Shown here in pieces: positions 46,101 through 51,532 of a DNA stretch of 64,000 nt. How positions within the stretch are numbered: position 1 is the stretch's first letter; every line of letters begins with the position of its first letter. Under the pieces are notes generated by a model. The model was not told the DNA's origin, searched no databases, and saw only the letters and a list, made by a program, of their open reading frames with translations. Both the position numbers and the translations under genes were made by a program. The stretch comes from Macrosoma leucophasiata. Taxonomy: Eukaryota; Arthropoda; Insecta; Lepidoptera; Hedylidae. The stretch covers positions 1,612,001-1,676,000 of the forward strand of contig JAWQUS010000022.1 in assembly GCA_036365455.1 (NCBI GenBank), in the 5' to 3' direction.

Positions 46101-46647
46101 GCGCCTGGCGGGCCGCGGCCCAACGATTGACGTTGGGAAGTTGTATATATGCCAACTCTTGAGAAATCTTCGCATGTGCGATGTAATTCGATTGCACGCC
46201 ATCTATCGTACTAGACAAGGACTGTAAGGTTTCATTGTATTCCACTAGTTGGCGCCTTAATGTAGTGGACGCTACAACCTTCCACAATCTAACTGTGTCA
46301 AATACTTAGGATTCCACCTAGACCAGAGGATGACATGGAAAGACCTACATAAGAAACAAAAGCAATCAAATCAACATCCGATTCAAAAATCGGATGTTGA
46401 TATAGGCTATATAACATCACGCTAAGATGAATAGGAGAGGGTAGGTACCATTGCAACCGCGCGAAGCCGGAGCGGGCCGCTAGTGAAGAATATATTTCAA
46501 ATTTTAATTACTCCTTTACAGATTTACACAAAATCACTTCATATCCTGGACAATTACTTCGTGGATCAAGAAGAACAGAATGCACCGGAACAGACCAATG
46601 AAGAATACCAGTTTGGCACTAACCAAGCTTCCAATATCAATTTTTAA
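25378..46647 (+). CDS. Importin subunit alpha (karyopherin alpha, KPNA2/Pendulin type), complete
   Basis: Nuclear-import adaptor that binds classical NLS cargo through armadillo repeats and importin beta through an N-terminal IBB domain. Eleven coding exons join in phase: 25378-25440, 28484-28637, 30857-31004, 31707-31788, 33519-33736, 35322-35413, 41126-41304, 41957-42150, 45063-45234, 45587-45688, 46522-46647; 1530 nt, 509 residues (human KPNA2 is about 529). The IBB (about residues 8-51) has [14 protein letters not shown] and LLKRR. Armadillo helices show the cargo-binding Trp/Asn pattern: [75 protein letters not shown]. The acidic tail, ending in ASNINF, resembles KPNA2 more than KPNA1 or KPNA4; clade placement is by eye. 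All introns are GT-AG. Transposons fill the introns; none interrupts coding sequence. Confidence 0.95.
25816..26010. mobile_element. MITE with TTCATAAACGTA ends, importin intron 1
   Basis: CCCCCTTCTTCATAAACGTA at the left and ATGTTATGAATAAGGGGG at the right. A central inverted pair around AGGATAGAAAAAGACA and TGTCTTTTTCTATCCT would form a hairpin. Same family as 14533-14690. Confidence 0.65.
26357..27614 (-). mobile_element. Mariner (mellifera-like), copy 1, in importin intron 1
   Basis: About 1.26 kb with ends GGTTGGGGAAAAAGTTTCTT and, inverted, GTTGGGGAAAAAGTCTTTTC. It carries an almost intact transposase on the minus strand. It is a sibling of the copy at 42584-43832, in the opposite orientation in the same gene. 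Confidence 0.9.
26409..27436 (-). pseudogene. Mariner transposase, one frameshift
   Basis: Cut-and-paste DDD transposase of about 345 residues. N-terminal helix-turn-helix region [30 protein letters not shown] linker; catalytic residues in [18 protein letters not shown] and [12 protein letters not shown], with 34 residues between the second and third Asp (D34D, mariner). A single missing G near 26936, compared with copy 2, shifts the frame after KNVRK; otherwise the frame is open from ATG (27436) to the stop (26409). It is not expected to be active. Confidence 0.9.
27653..27703. repeat. Perfect 23-bp hairpin, 5-nt loop
   Basis: 27653-27675 pairs exactly with 27681-27703 around a TGTTT loop; the core is AAGCATCAGGAAATGT. 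It lies inside the TIR element, 38 bp beyond the mariner end and in the importin intron 1 transcript. Confidence 0.9.
28028..28235 (+). repeat. SINE-C fragment
   Basis: TATTTTTCGCATTAACATATG, CTTAGTGGTAAAAAAAGCTG, GACTGGTTATCCTGAGGTCT, GGTTCGATTCCTACC, then ATTTTTCTTTCC. The head is tRNA-like. Confidence 0.6.
28484..28637 (+). CDS. Importin alpha exon 2 (IBB core)
   Basis: Begins after a TTGCAG acceptor and codes [20 protein letters not shown] and LLKRRAMS, the basic helix that binds importin beta, then an acidic linker ending MTPAEIVQ. Donor GTGAGA, phase 1. Confidence 0.95.
28684..29395 (+). repeat. LINE 3' tail split by a solo LTR
   Basis: TTCTTCTATGAAGGAATTGA to AATAAATCG, then the solo LTR, then TATAAACTTTAATTTTATTT to TAGACCAATTTGAAATAAAA. 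The restored order matches 19060-19265. Confidence 0.7.
28763..29229. mobile_element. Solo LTR, 467 bp
   Basis: Starts TGTTGGGTCACGG, ends CCTGTACA (TG...CA termini) and is flanked by a perfect 5-bp duplication AATCG at 28758-28762 and 29230-29234. It contains a nearly exact 35-bp tandem duplication (29150-29222) that includes GAATAAACAGTATATACC, a possible polyadenylation region. Left by LTR-LTR recombination of a BEL- or gypsy-type element in importin intron 2; the class was not determined. Confidence 0.85.
29640..30600 (-). pseudogene. 5'-truncated LINE, reverse transcriptase C-terminal part
   Basis: The minus strand at 30321-29716 gives [51 protein letters not shown] and [10 protein letters not shown], the conserved C-terminal part of jockey/CR1-superfamily LINEs. 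Another frame upstream (30634-30362) gives [20 protein letters not shown], so at least one frameshift is present. A CATCAGGTGGCCCGTTTGCT 3' end and a poly(A) run (29658-29666, seen as T) follow. It lies in importin intron 2. Confidence 0.85.
30857..31004 (+). CDS. Importin alpha exon 3 (first armadillo repeat)
   Basis: Codes [20 protein letters not shown], then SREQNPPI and [15 protein letters not shown]. The CACCAG acceptor is entered in phase 1 and the GTATGT donor is left in phase 2. Confidence 0.93.
31020..31400. repeat. ACAC/ACTACAC low-complexity tract, importin intron 3
   Basis: About 380 bp of degenerate CACTACACAC, ACACAAACAC and CATACACTAC units starting 16 bp after the exon 3 donor. 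Long open frames on both strands here are artefacts of the composition. Confidence 0.9.
31451..31671 (+). mobile_element. M7 MITE, importin intron 3
   Basis: Starts CACACCGCGGGCACTCC, ends TACATATGCTCTG. Flanks ACAATGG and ACAATGT (7 bp, one mismatch). It ends 35 bp before exon 4. Confidence 0.7.
31707..31788 (+). CDS. Importin alpha exon 4
   Basis: Codes [20 protein letters not shown] and ending AVIN, an NLS-binding armadillo helix. TTGCAG acceptor; GTAAGT donor in phase 0. Confidence 0.95.
31826..32040 (-). repeat. SINE-B, inverted
   Basis: The inverted tRNA-like head is at 31970-32035 (GGGGATCGAACCCGCGACCC, CTGGACTAACCGGC). The body has GTGTCGTGGGTGCCGTTGTA. Other copies are at 40197-40404 (minus), 51597-51812 (plus) and 57836-58040 (plus). 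Confidence 0.75.
32079..32363 (+). repeat. BMC-like element, full length, importin intron 4
   Basis: TTTTACTGGTGGTAGAGCTC to TTGCCACTTCAATTACATAA plus A-run. One of the best-preserved copies. Confidence 0.8.
32470..32710. repeat. SINE-C pair, head to head
   Basis: An inverted copy (about 32515-32598, GGGCAGAAATCGAACCTGCG) abuts a direct copy (32598-32700, GGTCGCAGGTTCGATTCCTG). The direct copy has a perfect 7-bp acceptor-like stem (ACTTCGG/CCGAAGT) and a 5-bp T-stem around TTCGATT, so its tRNA-like fold is unusually intact. I regard it as a SINE head because ATTTTTCTTTCAGTTTTTTC follows. Confidence 0.7.
33024..33069. repeat. Perfect 21-bp hairpin, 4-nt loop
   Basis: 33024-33044 pairs exactly with 33049-33069 (core TTTTACTGTAATTTAC, loop TTCT), 30 bp after an ATAC microsatellite (32969-32991). 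Confidence 0.9.
33343..33420 (+). repeat. BMC-like 3' end fragment
   Basis: GTGTCTATAGGCTGTAGTCA to TTGCCACCTTGATTAACATG. Confidence 0.6.
33519..33736 (+). CDS. Importin alpha exon 5
   Basis: Codes [35 protein letters not shown] and [10 protein letters not shown], covering two armadillo repeats. TACCAG acceptor; GTTTGT donor in phase 2. Confidence 0.96.
33750..33990. repeat. hAT-like MITE scrap and dispersed repeat, importin intron 5
   Basis: TGTTCCCAAACTATTTTTTC and GTATGGGGTCTCCCAC match the MITE at 48608-48789. 33843-33990 matches 17523-17722. Confidence 0.5.
34245..34530 (+). repeat. LINE 3' tail (jockey-like family)
   Basis: GCGGAGTTCTTCTCAGTAGT, CTGCACTTGGAACTCTGCTG, GGTTATTCACTCTAGG and a final TGAAATAAAAATATTTTCTA. 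Confidence 0.6.
34640..34900 (-). repeat. Dispersed Helitron-like/LINE-linked repeat
   Basis: CAAGCTGTCCCGGCAAACTT at the left and TCGAGCCGTTCTCGAGTTTT toward the right; a worn member of the group that often ends in CAGCTAG. Confidence 0.4.
35105..35300 (+). repeat. SINE-A abutting importin exon 6
   Basis: Head GCCTCGGTAGCCTAGTGGTA with an internal deletion after GTAGGGGGTTATCA; the 3' end GGGGATTGCAGGCGTGAAGT is about 22 bp before the exon 6 acceptor. A hAT-like MITE scrap at 35040-35104 precedes it. Confidence 0.75.
35322..35413 (+). CDS. Importin alpha exon 6
   Basis: Codes [20 protein letters not shown] and [10 protein letters not shown]. The acceptor TTTTGTTTCAG has its pyrimidine tract just after a SINE-A end, and the GTAAAC donor is 22 bp before a hAT MITE. 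Phase 2 in, phase 1 out. Confidence 0.95.
35436..35732 (-). mobile_element. hAT-M1 MITE next to importin exon 6
   Basis: Ends CATGGAACAACACCGG and CGTGTTGCTCTCTG; perfect 8-bp duplication TTTATACT at 35428-35435 and 35733-35740. Confidence 0.9.
35792..37110 (+). pseudogene. 5'-truncated LINE (jockey-like), RT C-terminal part plus 3' UTR
   Basis: An open frame to 36688 codes [15 protein letters not shown] (degenerate), [60 protein letters not shown] and [12 protein letters not shown], the thumb and C-terminal region of jockey-type reverse transcriptases. The palm motifs are missing. The 3' UTR carries GGTTTTTTCTCAGTAATGTG and TGGAACTCTGCCAGTGAATG, linking the orphan tails in this window to this LINE family. 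Importin intron 6. Confidence 0.85.
37185..37405 (-). mobile_element. M7 MITE inside a BMC-like fragment
   Basis: Starts CAGATAATATGTAATAATAC, ends GTCCGCGGTGTG. Flanks ATATCGT and CTATCGT. The BMC-like host sequence is visible on both sides (about 37115-37184 and 37406-37450). Confidence 0.65.
37470..37660 (-). repeat. Dispersed repeat with GTCT tract
   Basis: TTTTTGTCTGTCTGTCTGTC, CTAATCTCGGGAATGGCTCG and CTAGCTGTGCCTACGACTTC; inverted relative to 18590-18830. Confidence 0.55.
37660..40190 (+). mobile_element. 5'-truncated non-LTR retrotransposon (CR1/jockey superfamily)
   Basis: A 2.5-kb element in importin intron 6 with a long reverse transcriptase frame, a 3' UTR of about 400 bp (TTGACTGGTAGATAATGCCT, TTAAGTCCGCCTTTTGTACA) and an AAAT microsatellite tail (40146-40172). 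No endonuclease remains at its 5' end. A scrap of the same 3' UTR lies inverted at 53642-53715. Confidence 0.85.
37697..39768 (+). pseudogene. LINE reverse transcriptase, one frameshift
   Basis: Two open frames, 37697-38398 and 38479-39768; the reading frame changes near 38355, where [10 protein letters not shown] gives way to a frame reading SGTFPSIW. Motifs: [29 protein letters not shown] (motif A Asp present), [18 protein letters not shown] (motif B; canonical Ser is Gly here), [11 protein letters not shown] (motif C, YADD intact), then thumb motifs [15 protein letters not shown] and [12 protein letters not shown]. With a single frameshift and truncation it is a fairly young dead-on-arrival copy. 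Confidence 0.9.
40197..40404 (-). repeat. SINE-B, inverted
   Basis: ACACTCACAGCCCCACACTA, GTGCGGGGATCGAACCCGTA and CTGGACCAACCGGA. It directly follows the LINE tail. Confidence 0.75.
40500..40880. repeat. SINE-C related copy with tRNA-like head
   Basis: 40773-40850 folds plausibly as a tRNA: acceptor-like GGCTTCA/TGAAGTC, D-arm GCTCAATTGGAAGAGC, T-arm GCGAG-TTCGAGC-CTCGC. The anticodon stem is poor and ATTTTTCTTTCCATTTTTC follows, so I call it a SINE head. A partial inverted relative (40560-40640) sits upstream. Confidence 0.55.
40900..41100 (-). repeat. Dispersed repeat with GTCT tract, before exon 7
   Basis: TTTTTGTCTGTCTGTCTG, GGAACGGCTGGACCGATTTT and CACGCGGACGGAGTCGCGGG, ending CACAGCTAG, 26 bp before exon 7. 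Confidence 0.55.
41126..41304 (+). CDS. Importin alpha exon 7
   Basis: Codes [40 protein letters not shown] and [20 protein letters not shown] acceptor, GTATAT donor, phase 0. GC-rich third positions contrast with the AT-rich introns. Confidence 0.96.
41395..41670 (-). repeat. Inverted LINE 3' tail, importin intron 7
   Basis: TATTTCAAATTGGTCTACAA, AATTCCTTCATAGAAGAAAA and GAGTTCCAAGTGCAGCAGGC. Confidence 0.65.
41704..41722 (-). other. C-rich tract; G-quadruplex-prone on the minus strand
   Basis: CCCCCC-T-CCCCCC-T-CCCCC, so the complementary strand has three long G-runs separated by single A. In importin intron 7, 234 bp before exon 8. Confidence 0.6.
41957..42150 (+). CDS. Importin alpha exon 8
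   Basis: Codes [38 protein letters not shown] and [15 protein letters not shown] acceptor, GTGAGT donor, phase 2 out. Confidence 0.95.
42168..42500 (+). repeat. LINE 3' tail (RTE-like)
   Basis: GTGATGGGTGACCGCTTGTG, TTGCTATCGATAGATAGCAG, GGCCATCAACCCGCATTGGA, GTGGTGGAGTAAGCTCCAGG and CCCAGCAGTGGGACGTAAAT, as in the 3' UTR of lepidopteran RTE elements. Confidence 0.7.
42584..43832 (+). mobile_element. Mariner (mellifera-like), copy 2, in importin intron 8
   Basis: 1249 bp with ends GGTTGGGGAAAAAGTCTTTT and, inverted, GGTTGGGGAAAAAGTTTCTT. Very similar to copy 1, in the opposite orientation. Confidence 0.9.
42732..43769 (+). pseudogene. Mariner transposase, nonsense and frameshift
   Basis: Same protein as copy 1. 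A TGA at 43308-43310 stands where copy 1 has TGG (MLCVWWEW), and an extra base near 43682 shifts the C-terminus after KSQNFY. The catalytic motifs [18 protein letters not shown] and [12 protein letters not shown] are preserved. The lesions differ from those of copy 1, so the two decayed independently. Confidence 0.9.
43833..44507. other. Importin intron 8, unrecognised part
   Basis: AT-rich then mixed sequence; no repeat boundary or open frame that I can name. Confidence 0.4.
44508..44756 (+). repeat. ATAGATGGCGTGC repeat, direct copy
   Basis: GTAGCGTCCACTACATTAAG to CCACCCGTTCCTCCACAG. Nearly identical, inverted, to 46032-46279; a diverged third copy is at 56748-56972. An open frame (44569-44754) reads [20 protein letters not shown] then GGSSLF and TLPPVPPQ. 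The family is not known to me. Confidence 0.75.
44815..44940 (+). repeat. M8 fragment
   Basis: CAACAAGAAATATTATATTC, CATCGACTTTAGAAGGAAAC, GTAGAGCGTTATCTCTGTCG and CCTATGTGACGTTT. Confidence 0.55.
45063..45234 (+). CDS. Importin alpha exon 9
   Basis: After a CCGCAG acceptor, codes [40 protein letters not shown] and [11 protein letters not shown], covering the eighth armadillo helix and beyond. GTATAT donor, phase 0. Confidence 0.95.
45418..45575 (+). repeat. BMC-like 3' half, importin intron 9
   Basis: GTACGGCCCTGTAATTTCCG to GCTTGTTTACCACCATTA plus an A-run that abuts the exon 10 acceptor; the element end supplies part of the acceptor region. Confidence 0.7.
45587..45688 (+). CDS. Importin alpha exon 10
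   Basis: Codes [20 protein letters not shown] and [20 protein letters not shown] acceptor, GTACGA donor, phase 0. Confidence 0.95.
45745..45981 (+). pseudogene. RTE-type LINE, C-terminal ORF fragment
   Basis: Codes [36 protein letters not shown] and [19 protein letters not shown], the conserved C-terminal GHxxR...W...GRP...RRxW motif of lepidopteran RTE-like LINEs. 5'-truncated, in importin intron 10. Confidence 0.8.
46032..46279 (-). repeat. ATAGATGGCGTGC repeat, inverted copy
   Basis: Inverted partner of 44508-44756, with only a few differences over the shared region. The minus-strand frame is open across the whole unit ([20 protein letters not shown] ... [10 protein letters not shown]). 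Together the two copies bracket importin exons 9 and 10. Confidence 0.8.
46284..46370 (+). pseudogene. Jockey-like RT scrap
   Basis: Codes [20 protein letters not shown] and HKKQKQ, the KYLGxxLDxxLTW motif just after the reverse transcriptase palm. No flanking frame. Confidence 0.7.
46400..46483 (+). mobile_element. Helitron 3' end fragment
   Basis: ATATAGGCTATATAACATCA to GAGCGGGCCGCTAG before a T; related to the Helitron at 6742-6968. It ends 38 bp before the last importin exon. Confidence 0.6.
46522..46647 (+). CDS. Importin alpha exon 11 (C-terminus and stop)
   Basis: Codes [20 protein letters not shown] and an acidic tail ending ASNINF, then TAA. A candidate polyadenylation signal AATAAA is at 46860-46865. 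Confidence 0.95.
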   Translation: MYTKSLHILDNYFVDQEEQNAPEQTNEEYQFGTNQASNINF

Positions 46648-47228
46648 ATGTTCGTAATATCTTAATAGAAGCTAATGAGCTTAATTCCTTAAAAGCTAAG
46701 CGTTTTCTGTATAAAGATCCACTAAGTTTCAGTAGGAAACAAATTGTATTAAACGAAACAAAAGGCTGATGTTATCAATAATCACATTTACTAAGAATGT
46801 AGTTTATAGGTAAGGTAAAATGAATAATAATCGAAGCTGGCACTTTAATTTGTTTGATAAATAAATCGATTATGAAAATAGAGAATTATTAATGTAGAAA
46901 AAGCATAGGAGGTATGTCGGGACCGCGATACCGCTCCACTCCACACTACACACACTCTCTGCTTACCCCGTAAGGAACTTGGCGTAAAGATACATGCATT
47001 ACCTTTAGATTCCTTCTTAGACCAAAACTCTGAGTCCGTTCGTAGCCTCAGAAATGTCCAGGAAATGATCAGCCTGAATCTGGCAACCCTAACTTAGGTG
47101 ACTGACGGCCAAATACTCAAACGTCACTTAAATGTAAGTGGGACTTAAAAGTCTTCTGTCTTTATAAAACACGTTCAAACGATAGAGATAGCGCACATTT
47201 GAGCGTTGCTTTAAAATTGAGTGACGTT
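46648..47228. other. Importin alpha 3' UTR and intergenic DNA
   Basis: The 3' UTR probably extends to shortly after AATAAA at 46860. Beyond that there is a scrap of the AACGCCAGAT-type repeat near 46930-46990. No gene. Confidence 0.5.
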
Positions 47229-47361
47229 TTTTTTATGTAATGTAAGTGGCAAACAAGCACAGTTCACATTGATGTTAAGTGATGACTGCAGCCTATAGAC
47301 ACCCACAGATGCGTTACCACTCCTGAGGCCTAAGGTCTTATGCCTCTGTGCCGGAAATTAC
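47229..47361 (-). repeat. BMC-like fragment
   Basis: TTTTATGTAATGTAAGTGGC to TGTGCCGGAAATTACG. Confidence 0.65.
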
Positions 47362-47796
47362 GACGTTTGAGTATTCGGCTATGAGCCAATTAAGATTTGC
47401 TAAGTTTATTGGAAAATCATTACCATGTTTTGCTCAATGAATATGTACATATCAAAGAAGCTAATACACCTTTCTAAGTTCAGTTTAAAAATTAACAAAA
47501 TAGACTGATTGCCTACTTCACGACAGCTTTCGTAAATTTTTATATAGTTTTAATGCGGAAACTTAGGTCAGCTTATATTTTTATATTTTTGTAAACAACT
47601 GTCTGAGATGACACACTAAGCAGGTGCAGTCTAAAAATAATAGCTTTATTTTATCTATGTTACATCTGAAAAGTTTTGTTTGGTGTGGCAACATTTAAGA
47701 TATGTGATAAATTAGATTAATTTTGTTAAATAAACTTTATTTGCTTTTTCAATTGATTTTTATTACTTTTTTTTTTAATTTATAGATAACTACCGT
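47362..47796. other. Intergenic AT-rich DNA, nothing recognised
   Basis: No coding or repeat signal that I can support. Confidence 0.4.
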
Positions 47797-48075
47797 AACT
47801 TCACGGCTGTAATCCCCGAAGGGGTAAGCAGAGGAAAATGCATGCATTCAAGCATACATGCAAACACCCACTATTCGCCGGTTACGTTTTGGCCCATGTA
47901 ACAGGTGGCGAGCCTGTTGCCATCTCCGGGCACAATACCAAACGCCGAGGTACTGGGAAACTTCTAGAAAATGGAAAAAAACCCCAATAGAACCAGAGAT
48001 AAAGGATTTTAAACCGTTATCTCTGATGGCCCTCGACCCGGGAATGGAATCCAGGACCTCCAGCGTAGTAGTAGT
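47797..48075 (-). repeat. SINE-A, inverted
   Basis: TTCACGGCTGTAATCCCCGA, GTTACGTTTTGGCCCATGTA and GACCTCCAGCGTAGTAGTAG. The head is truncated. Confidence 0.75.
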
Positions 48076-48236
48076 ATAGATAACTAGCTGTTGCCTACCC
48101 CAGGGGCGGCTTATCCTCTAGTGCAGGGTGTGCTATGCAAACGGGCGCCGCCGTCTCAGGGGGCGCCGCGGCTCTTAGGGAAGAAGAGGTTAAAATGTAA
48201 CAAACACTGCCGCTGCGAAACTCAAGCGGCGAACCG

Positions 48237-48470
48237 AGTTTTTTTTTTTAATGGAAGTTGCAATAAAGCATGCTGTTCACATTGATGTTAAGTGATGACT
48301 GCAGCCTATAGACACCCACACTTAGACAAAGGTCAAAATGCAGATGCGTTACCACTCCTGAGGCCTAAGGTGTTATGCCTCTGTGCCGGAAATTACAGGG
48401 CCGTACATTACCACCTGACCGGAACACGATAGTGCTGAACACTACCATTTAACGGCAAGTATATTAATTT
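48237..48470 (-). repeat. BMC-like element, 5' part missing
   Basis: T-run and TGGAAGTTGCAATAAAGCAT to ACTACCATTTAACGGCAAGT. Confidence 0.7.
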
Positions 48471-48607
48471 GTTCATGTTTCGCCTTGTGTTTTAAGTTCT
48501 ATGGGCAGCAAAACAGAAATTCGATACATTTCACTTCTATTTCGAACAAGACGAAACATGAACTATCGCCTTTCGCCGCTCAGTTTCGCAACAGAGATGT
48601 GCTACAG

Positions 48608-48789
48608 CAGAGGTTCCCAAACTATTTTTTCTTGACCCCTTTCATTTTTTTTCTGGTTTCGGTGGACCCCCTTGCTAACATTTATATCACTTTCCCATAT
48701 ATTCCATTTTTATTTACGCATATACGTAGACCCCATCGAGTCTCCCATAGACCCCAGGGGGTCTATATGGACCACTTTGGGAATCACTG
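48608..48789. mobile_element. hAT MITE, 182 bp
   Basis: Ends CAGAGGTTCCCAAACT and AAAGTGATTCCCACTG-like CTTTGGGAATCACTG; perfect 8-bp duplication TGCTACAG at 48600-48607 and 48790-48797. Fragments of the family are at 33750 and 35040. Confidence 0.88.
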
Positions 48790-48865
48790 TGCTACAGGCA
48801 GAGCCGGATAATGCCAGTAGGGGCCCACAGCAAATGTGACCATGGGGCCCAAGAGTTACATTGCC

Positions 48866-49200
48866 TACTGTAAGGAGACGTTCCAAAATGTATGGAGCTT
48901 GGGCCCGCACCATGTACACTATATTGAGAGATGAAGCTTAAAATACTAAATAATTTTCAGCTATTCAAATCGTTTATCAAATCTGCAATTAACTGTCGTA
49001 AGTATATTTCAAAAATCAGAATGTCATAGTAGCGATATGGCAACATATTCCTGTCATACAAAAATTACGTATAATAAATATTTCCGACAAAAAAACAACG
49101 ATTCAAATTATTTTTTCAGTATTTTTCCATGATTCTGCGAATTTTTCTCTTACTTTTGATATACTACAAGGTGCGGGCCCAACGTGGAACTTCTCCTTTA
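48866..49200. mobile_element. MITE with AAGGAGACGTTC ends
   Basis: AAGGAGACGTTCCAAAATG and GTGGAACTTCTCCTTTAG as inverted ends. Body shared with 12030-12430. Confidence 0.65.
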
Positions 49201-49309
49201 GAATGTAAATAAAATAGAACGAACATTTAGGTACGAAAAGGAATCGAAAACAATATTAGGGGATTACTTACAGAAAGTATTGTGGTATTGCCAACTTGCA
49301 ACTTAATAA

Positions 49310-49576
49310 TCTAATATATAAAATTCTCGTGTCACAGTTTTCGTTGCATTTATTGCCCGGTGAAGTAGACTAGTGCCGTCTCGAGACAGGCCGCCTACAC
49401 AAAGCCCGACCTAAAAAAGTTTTCGTTGCCATACTCCTCCGAAACGGCTGGACAGATTCTCATGAAATTTTGTGAGCATATTGGGTAGGTCTGAGAATCG
49501 GCCAACATCTATTTTTCATAACATTTTTGGCCTTTTTTTATTTTCTAGGGCGAACGAAGTTAGCCGGGACAGCTAG
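49310..49576 (+). mobile_element. Helitron, non-autonomous
   Basis: TCTAATATATAAAATTCTCG after an A; GTTAGCCGGGACAGCTAG before a T. No inverted ends and no duplication, as expected for Helitrons. Confidence 0.65.
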
Positions 49577-49794
49577 TATACCTATATAATTACAGTGCGG
49601 CCCCTTTGAGAATAGTTAAGGTATTTGTTTTTTTTTTTTTTTTGGTACAGACGCGGGGCCCCCCAGTGCGCGGGGCCCGTAGCATTTGCTGCATCCTGCT
49701 ATATGTCTAATCCGGCACTGGCTACAGGCATAAAACAATGTGTTATTCTGCCGTCATAAGAAGAAAGGCCGTAACTAATACGTAAGGTATTATA

Positions 49795-50115
49795 TCTTGC
49801 CATTCTACTCTGATACCATAAATAAAGTTAAAAAGTACTGTGTAGAATTATGGAAGGAGTTCTTTGATCTACGTTCCCGTGAATGTGGCATCTGGTATAG
49901 AACAATACAGCCGGAACCGTTGAGGTCTCCGTGGATGACCGAGTGTGCCCTGTCCAGGAAAGAACTTGTCACAATGATGACTTCGCTCCGGACATGTGCC
50001 ATTTAATAAGTTTAAATTCTTAATGAGTCAATCTGATACCCCTGATTGTAGTATATGTGGTAAAGTGGAAGACGTATACCATATTTTGGTTGAAGGTGTT
50101 CGAGGTGAGGCTCAT
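49795..50115 (+). pseudogene. LINE ORF2 C-terminal fragment with zinc-knuckle-like motif
   Basis: One frame gives KVKKYCVELWKEFFDLRSRE and GIWYRTIQPEPLRSPWM; after a frameshift near 49985 another gives SQSDTPDCSICGKVEDVYHI then LVEG. This looks like the C-terminal domain of an R1/jockey-type LINE that retains a Cys-x2-Cys...His pattern. Confidence 0.65.
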
Positions 50116-50295
50116 CGCATTTTTTTTTAAATGAAGAATGTAATTCATGTGAACGTATAGAGCGTCATGGTCTTTGACCAAGCTCTTTAAATGGAGAATA
50201 AAAAAAATAAAAAAATACGTAAGGTATACCTACATAAAAAATAGCTTGTTGGAATATGACAACTTTCTAGTTACGACGGCAAAGTTAATAGTTAT

Positions 50296-50325
50296 AGCCG
50301 GGGGGGAGGGGGGGTCAGGGCTAGC
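50296..50325 (+). other. G-rich tract, quadruplex-prone
   Basis: Seven or more G, A, eight G, TCAGGG and then GCGGG; several G-runs within 40 bases. Intergenic. Confidence 0.6.
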
Positions 50326-50399
50326 GGGCGCCAGGTTTTTAATATGGTAGTGGCAAACAAACATGCAGTTCACGTTGATGTTGACTTAAAAGTATTACA

Positions 50400-50707
50400 T
50401 TTAAGAGAACCTTACATTTGGTGAAATTACTCAACAGAGTGCGCAAGGGGTCTCCCATATCTAAATCAGATGCGCTCGAGTAAATTAAAAAATCCATTGG
50501 CATCCCCCTATCAACTTAACTCAGTAACATTTAAAGAGATATGCGGCGTATTATGTGTTTTTAAGCGACATAATCACTTGACAAATAAACAACAGGATTT
50601 AAGATTTTATAATATAATTAAAAAATAATGACACTACAAAAATGGTGACTCAAGACAAATATGAGACAAGTAAACTTTATTTAATTTTAAGTTTTTTGCC
50701 TATGTAC
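50400..50707. other. Intergenic, nothing recognised
   Basis: AT-rich with a weak open segment, CAACAGAGTGCGCAAGGGGT; possibly LINE debris. Confidence 0.35.
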
Positions 50708-50943
50708 AGCACCAATAAATATTGCACATGGAGCCTATGAAAGAGACAATCGGCTAGTTTCGACTTTGTATAGCAACATCTCTGCTGCACACAGCCTACA
50801 TAAGCACTGATAGTCCGGTATTGGTCAAAACTTGATCAACAATTGTCACATAGGTACGATGTGAATGAGATAACGCTCTACAGAGCCGAAATAAGCCAAA
50901 GTCTCCTTCTTAAGGTCGATGTGTAATATTTATTTCCTGATAC
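50708..50943 (-). mobile_element. M8 MITE, near complete
   Basis: AATAAATATTGCACATGGAG and GTCGATGTGTAATATTTATT as ends; GAGATAACGCTCTACAGAGC inside. Confidence 0.65.
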
Positions 50944-51492
50944 TGCATGTGTTTTCATGAATACATCCAAATTCATACCAAATGTTGAATTTGAAGAGTG
51001 GTGGCATTTAAAGAGATCTGTTCAAGGCATGAATATGTTGCTTTATGAATCCTCCTTGCGTCATTTCCCCTACTACTGAGGATTGTGACCCCCTCTAAGG
51101 ATTACGTTCTGTCGGGTGATAGTGTGCCATCAGGTGCGGTTTTCGTCAGTATGTATGGACTCACGCATCTTGCTGTCGAGTGTGGTGCAAATTTGATCTG
51201 TCCAGCTTATCTGTATGTATATAAGTTTACAATATGACAATTAATTGCTTATTGTTCTTGGACCCTATAGGGTCCATCTGCTGGTTCATGGATTAAATCT
51301 TTTTCTTTTAGATTGCACAATTCAGTATCCCAATGTAATGTTGCTGGCTTAATTTCAAAGAGTAAATAAACTTGACCACATATTCATGCCTTCGATAGAA
51401 TAGTAGTTTGAACAAAAAAATAATATATACATACATTTTTTTTTAAAGTACAGAATAACCTTTGAGAAGAACTATTCTAGTCTATTCTAATT
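50944..51492. other. Intergenic DNA downstream of SEM1
   Basis: Contains the shared block TTGCTTATTGTTCTTGGACC at 51249-51268 with the palindrome GGACCCTATAGGGTCC. No gene. Confidence 0.45.
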
Positions 51493-51532
51493 CTATGCCT
51501 TATTTTGATCCTTCAGCTTCTCCAGTTGTTGT
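51493..51532 (-). CDS. Sem1: SEM1 exon 3
   Basis: After a TTTCAG acceptor, completes the Arg codon and codes [12 protein letters not shown], then TAG. Confidence 0.88.

Larger units (their letters stand above)
48799..49720. mobile_element. Second hAT element, 922 bp, inserted beside the first
   Basis: Ends CAGAGCCGGATAATGCC and CTAATCCGGCACTG; perfect 8-bp duplication GCTACAGG at 48791-48798 and 49721-49728. It holds the AAGGAGACGTTC MITE (48866-49200), a Helitron (49310-49576) and GGGGCCC subterminal blocks. No transposase frame. Confidence 0.88.

Noticed and set aside
48485..48811. 108-codon frame
   Set aside because: Runs through a hAT MITE and its flanks.
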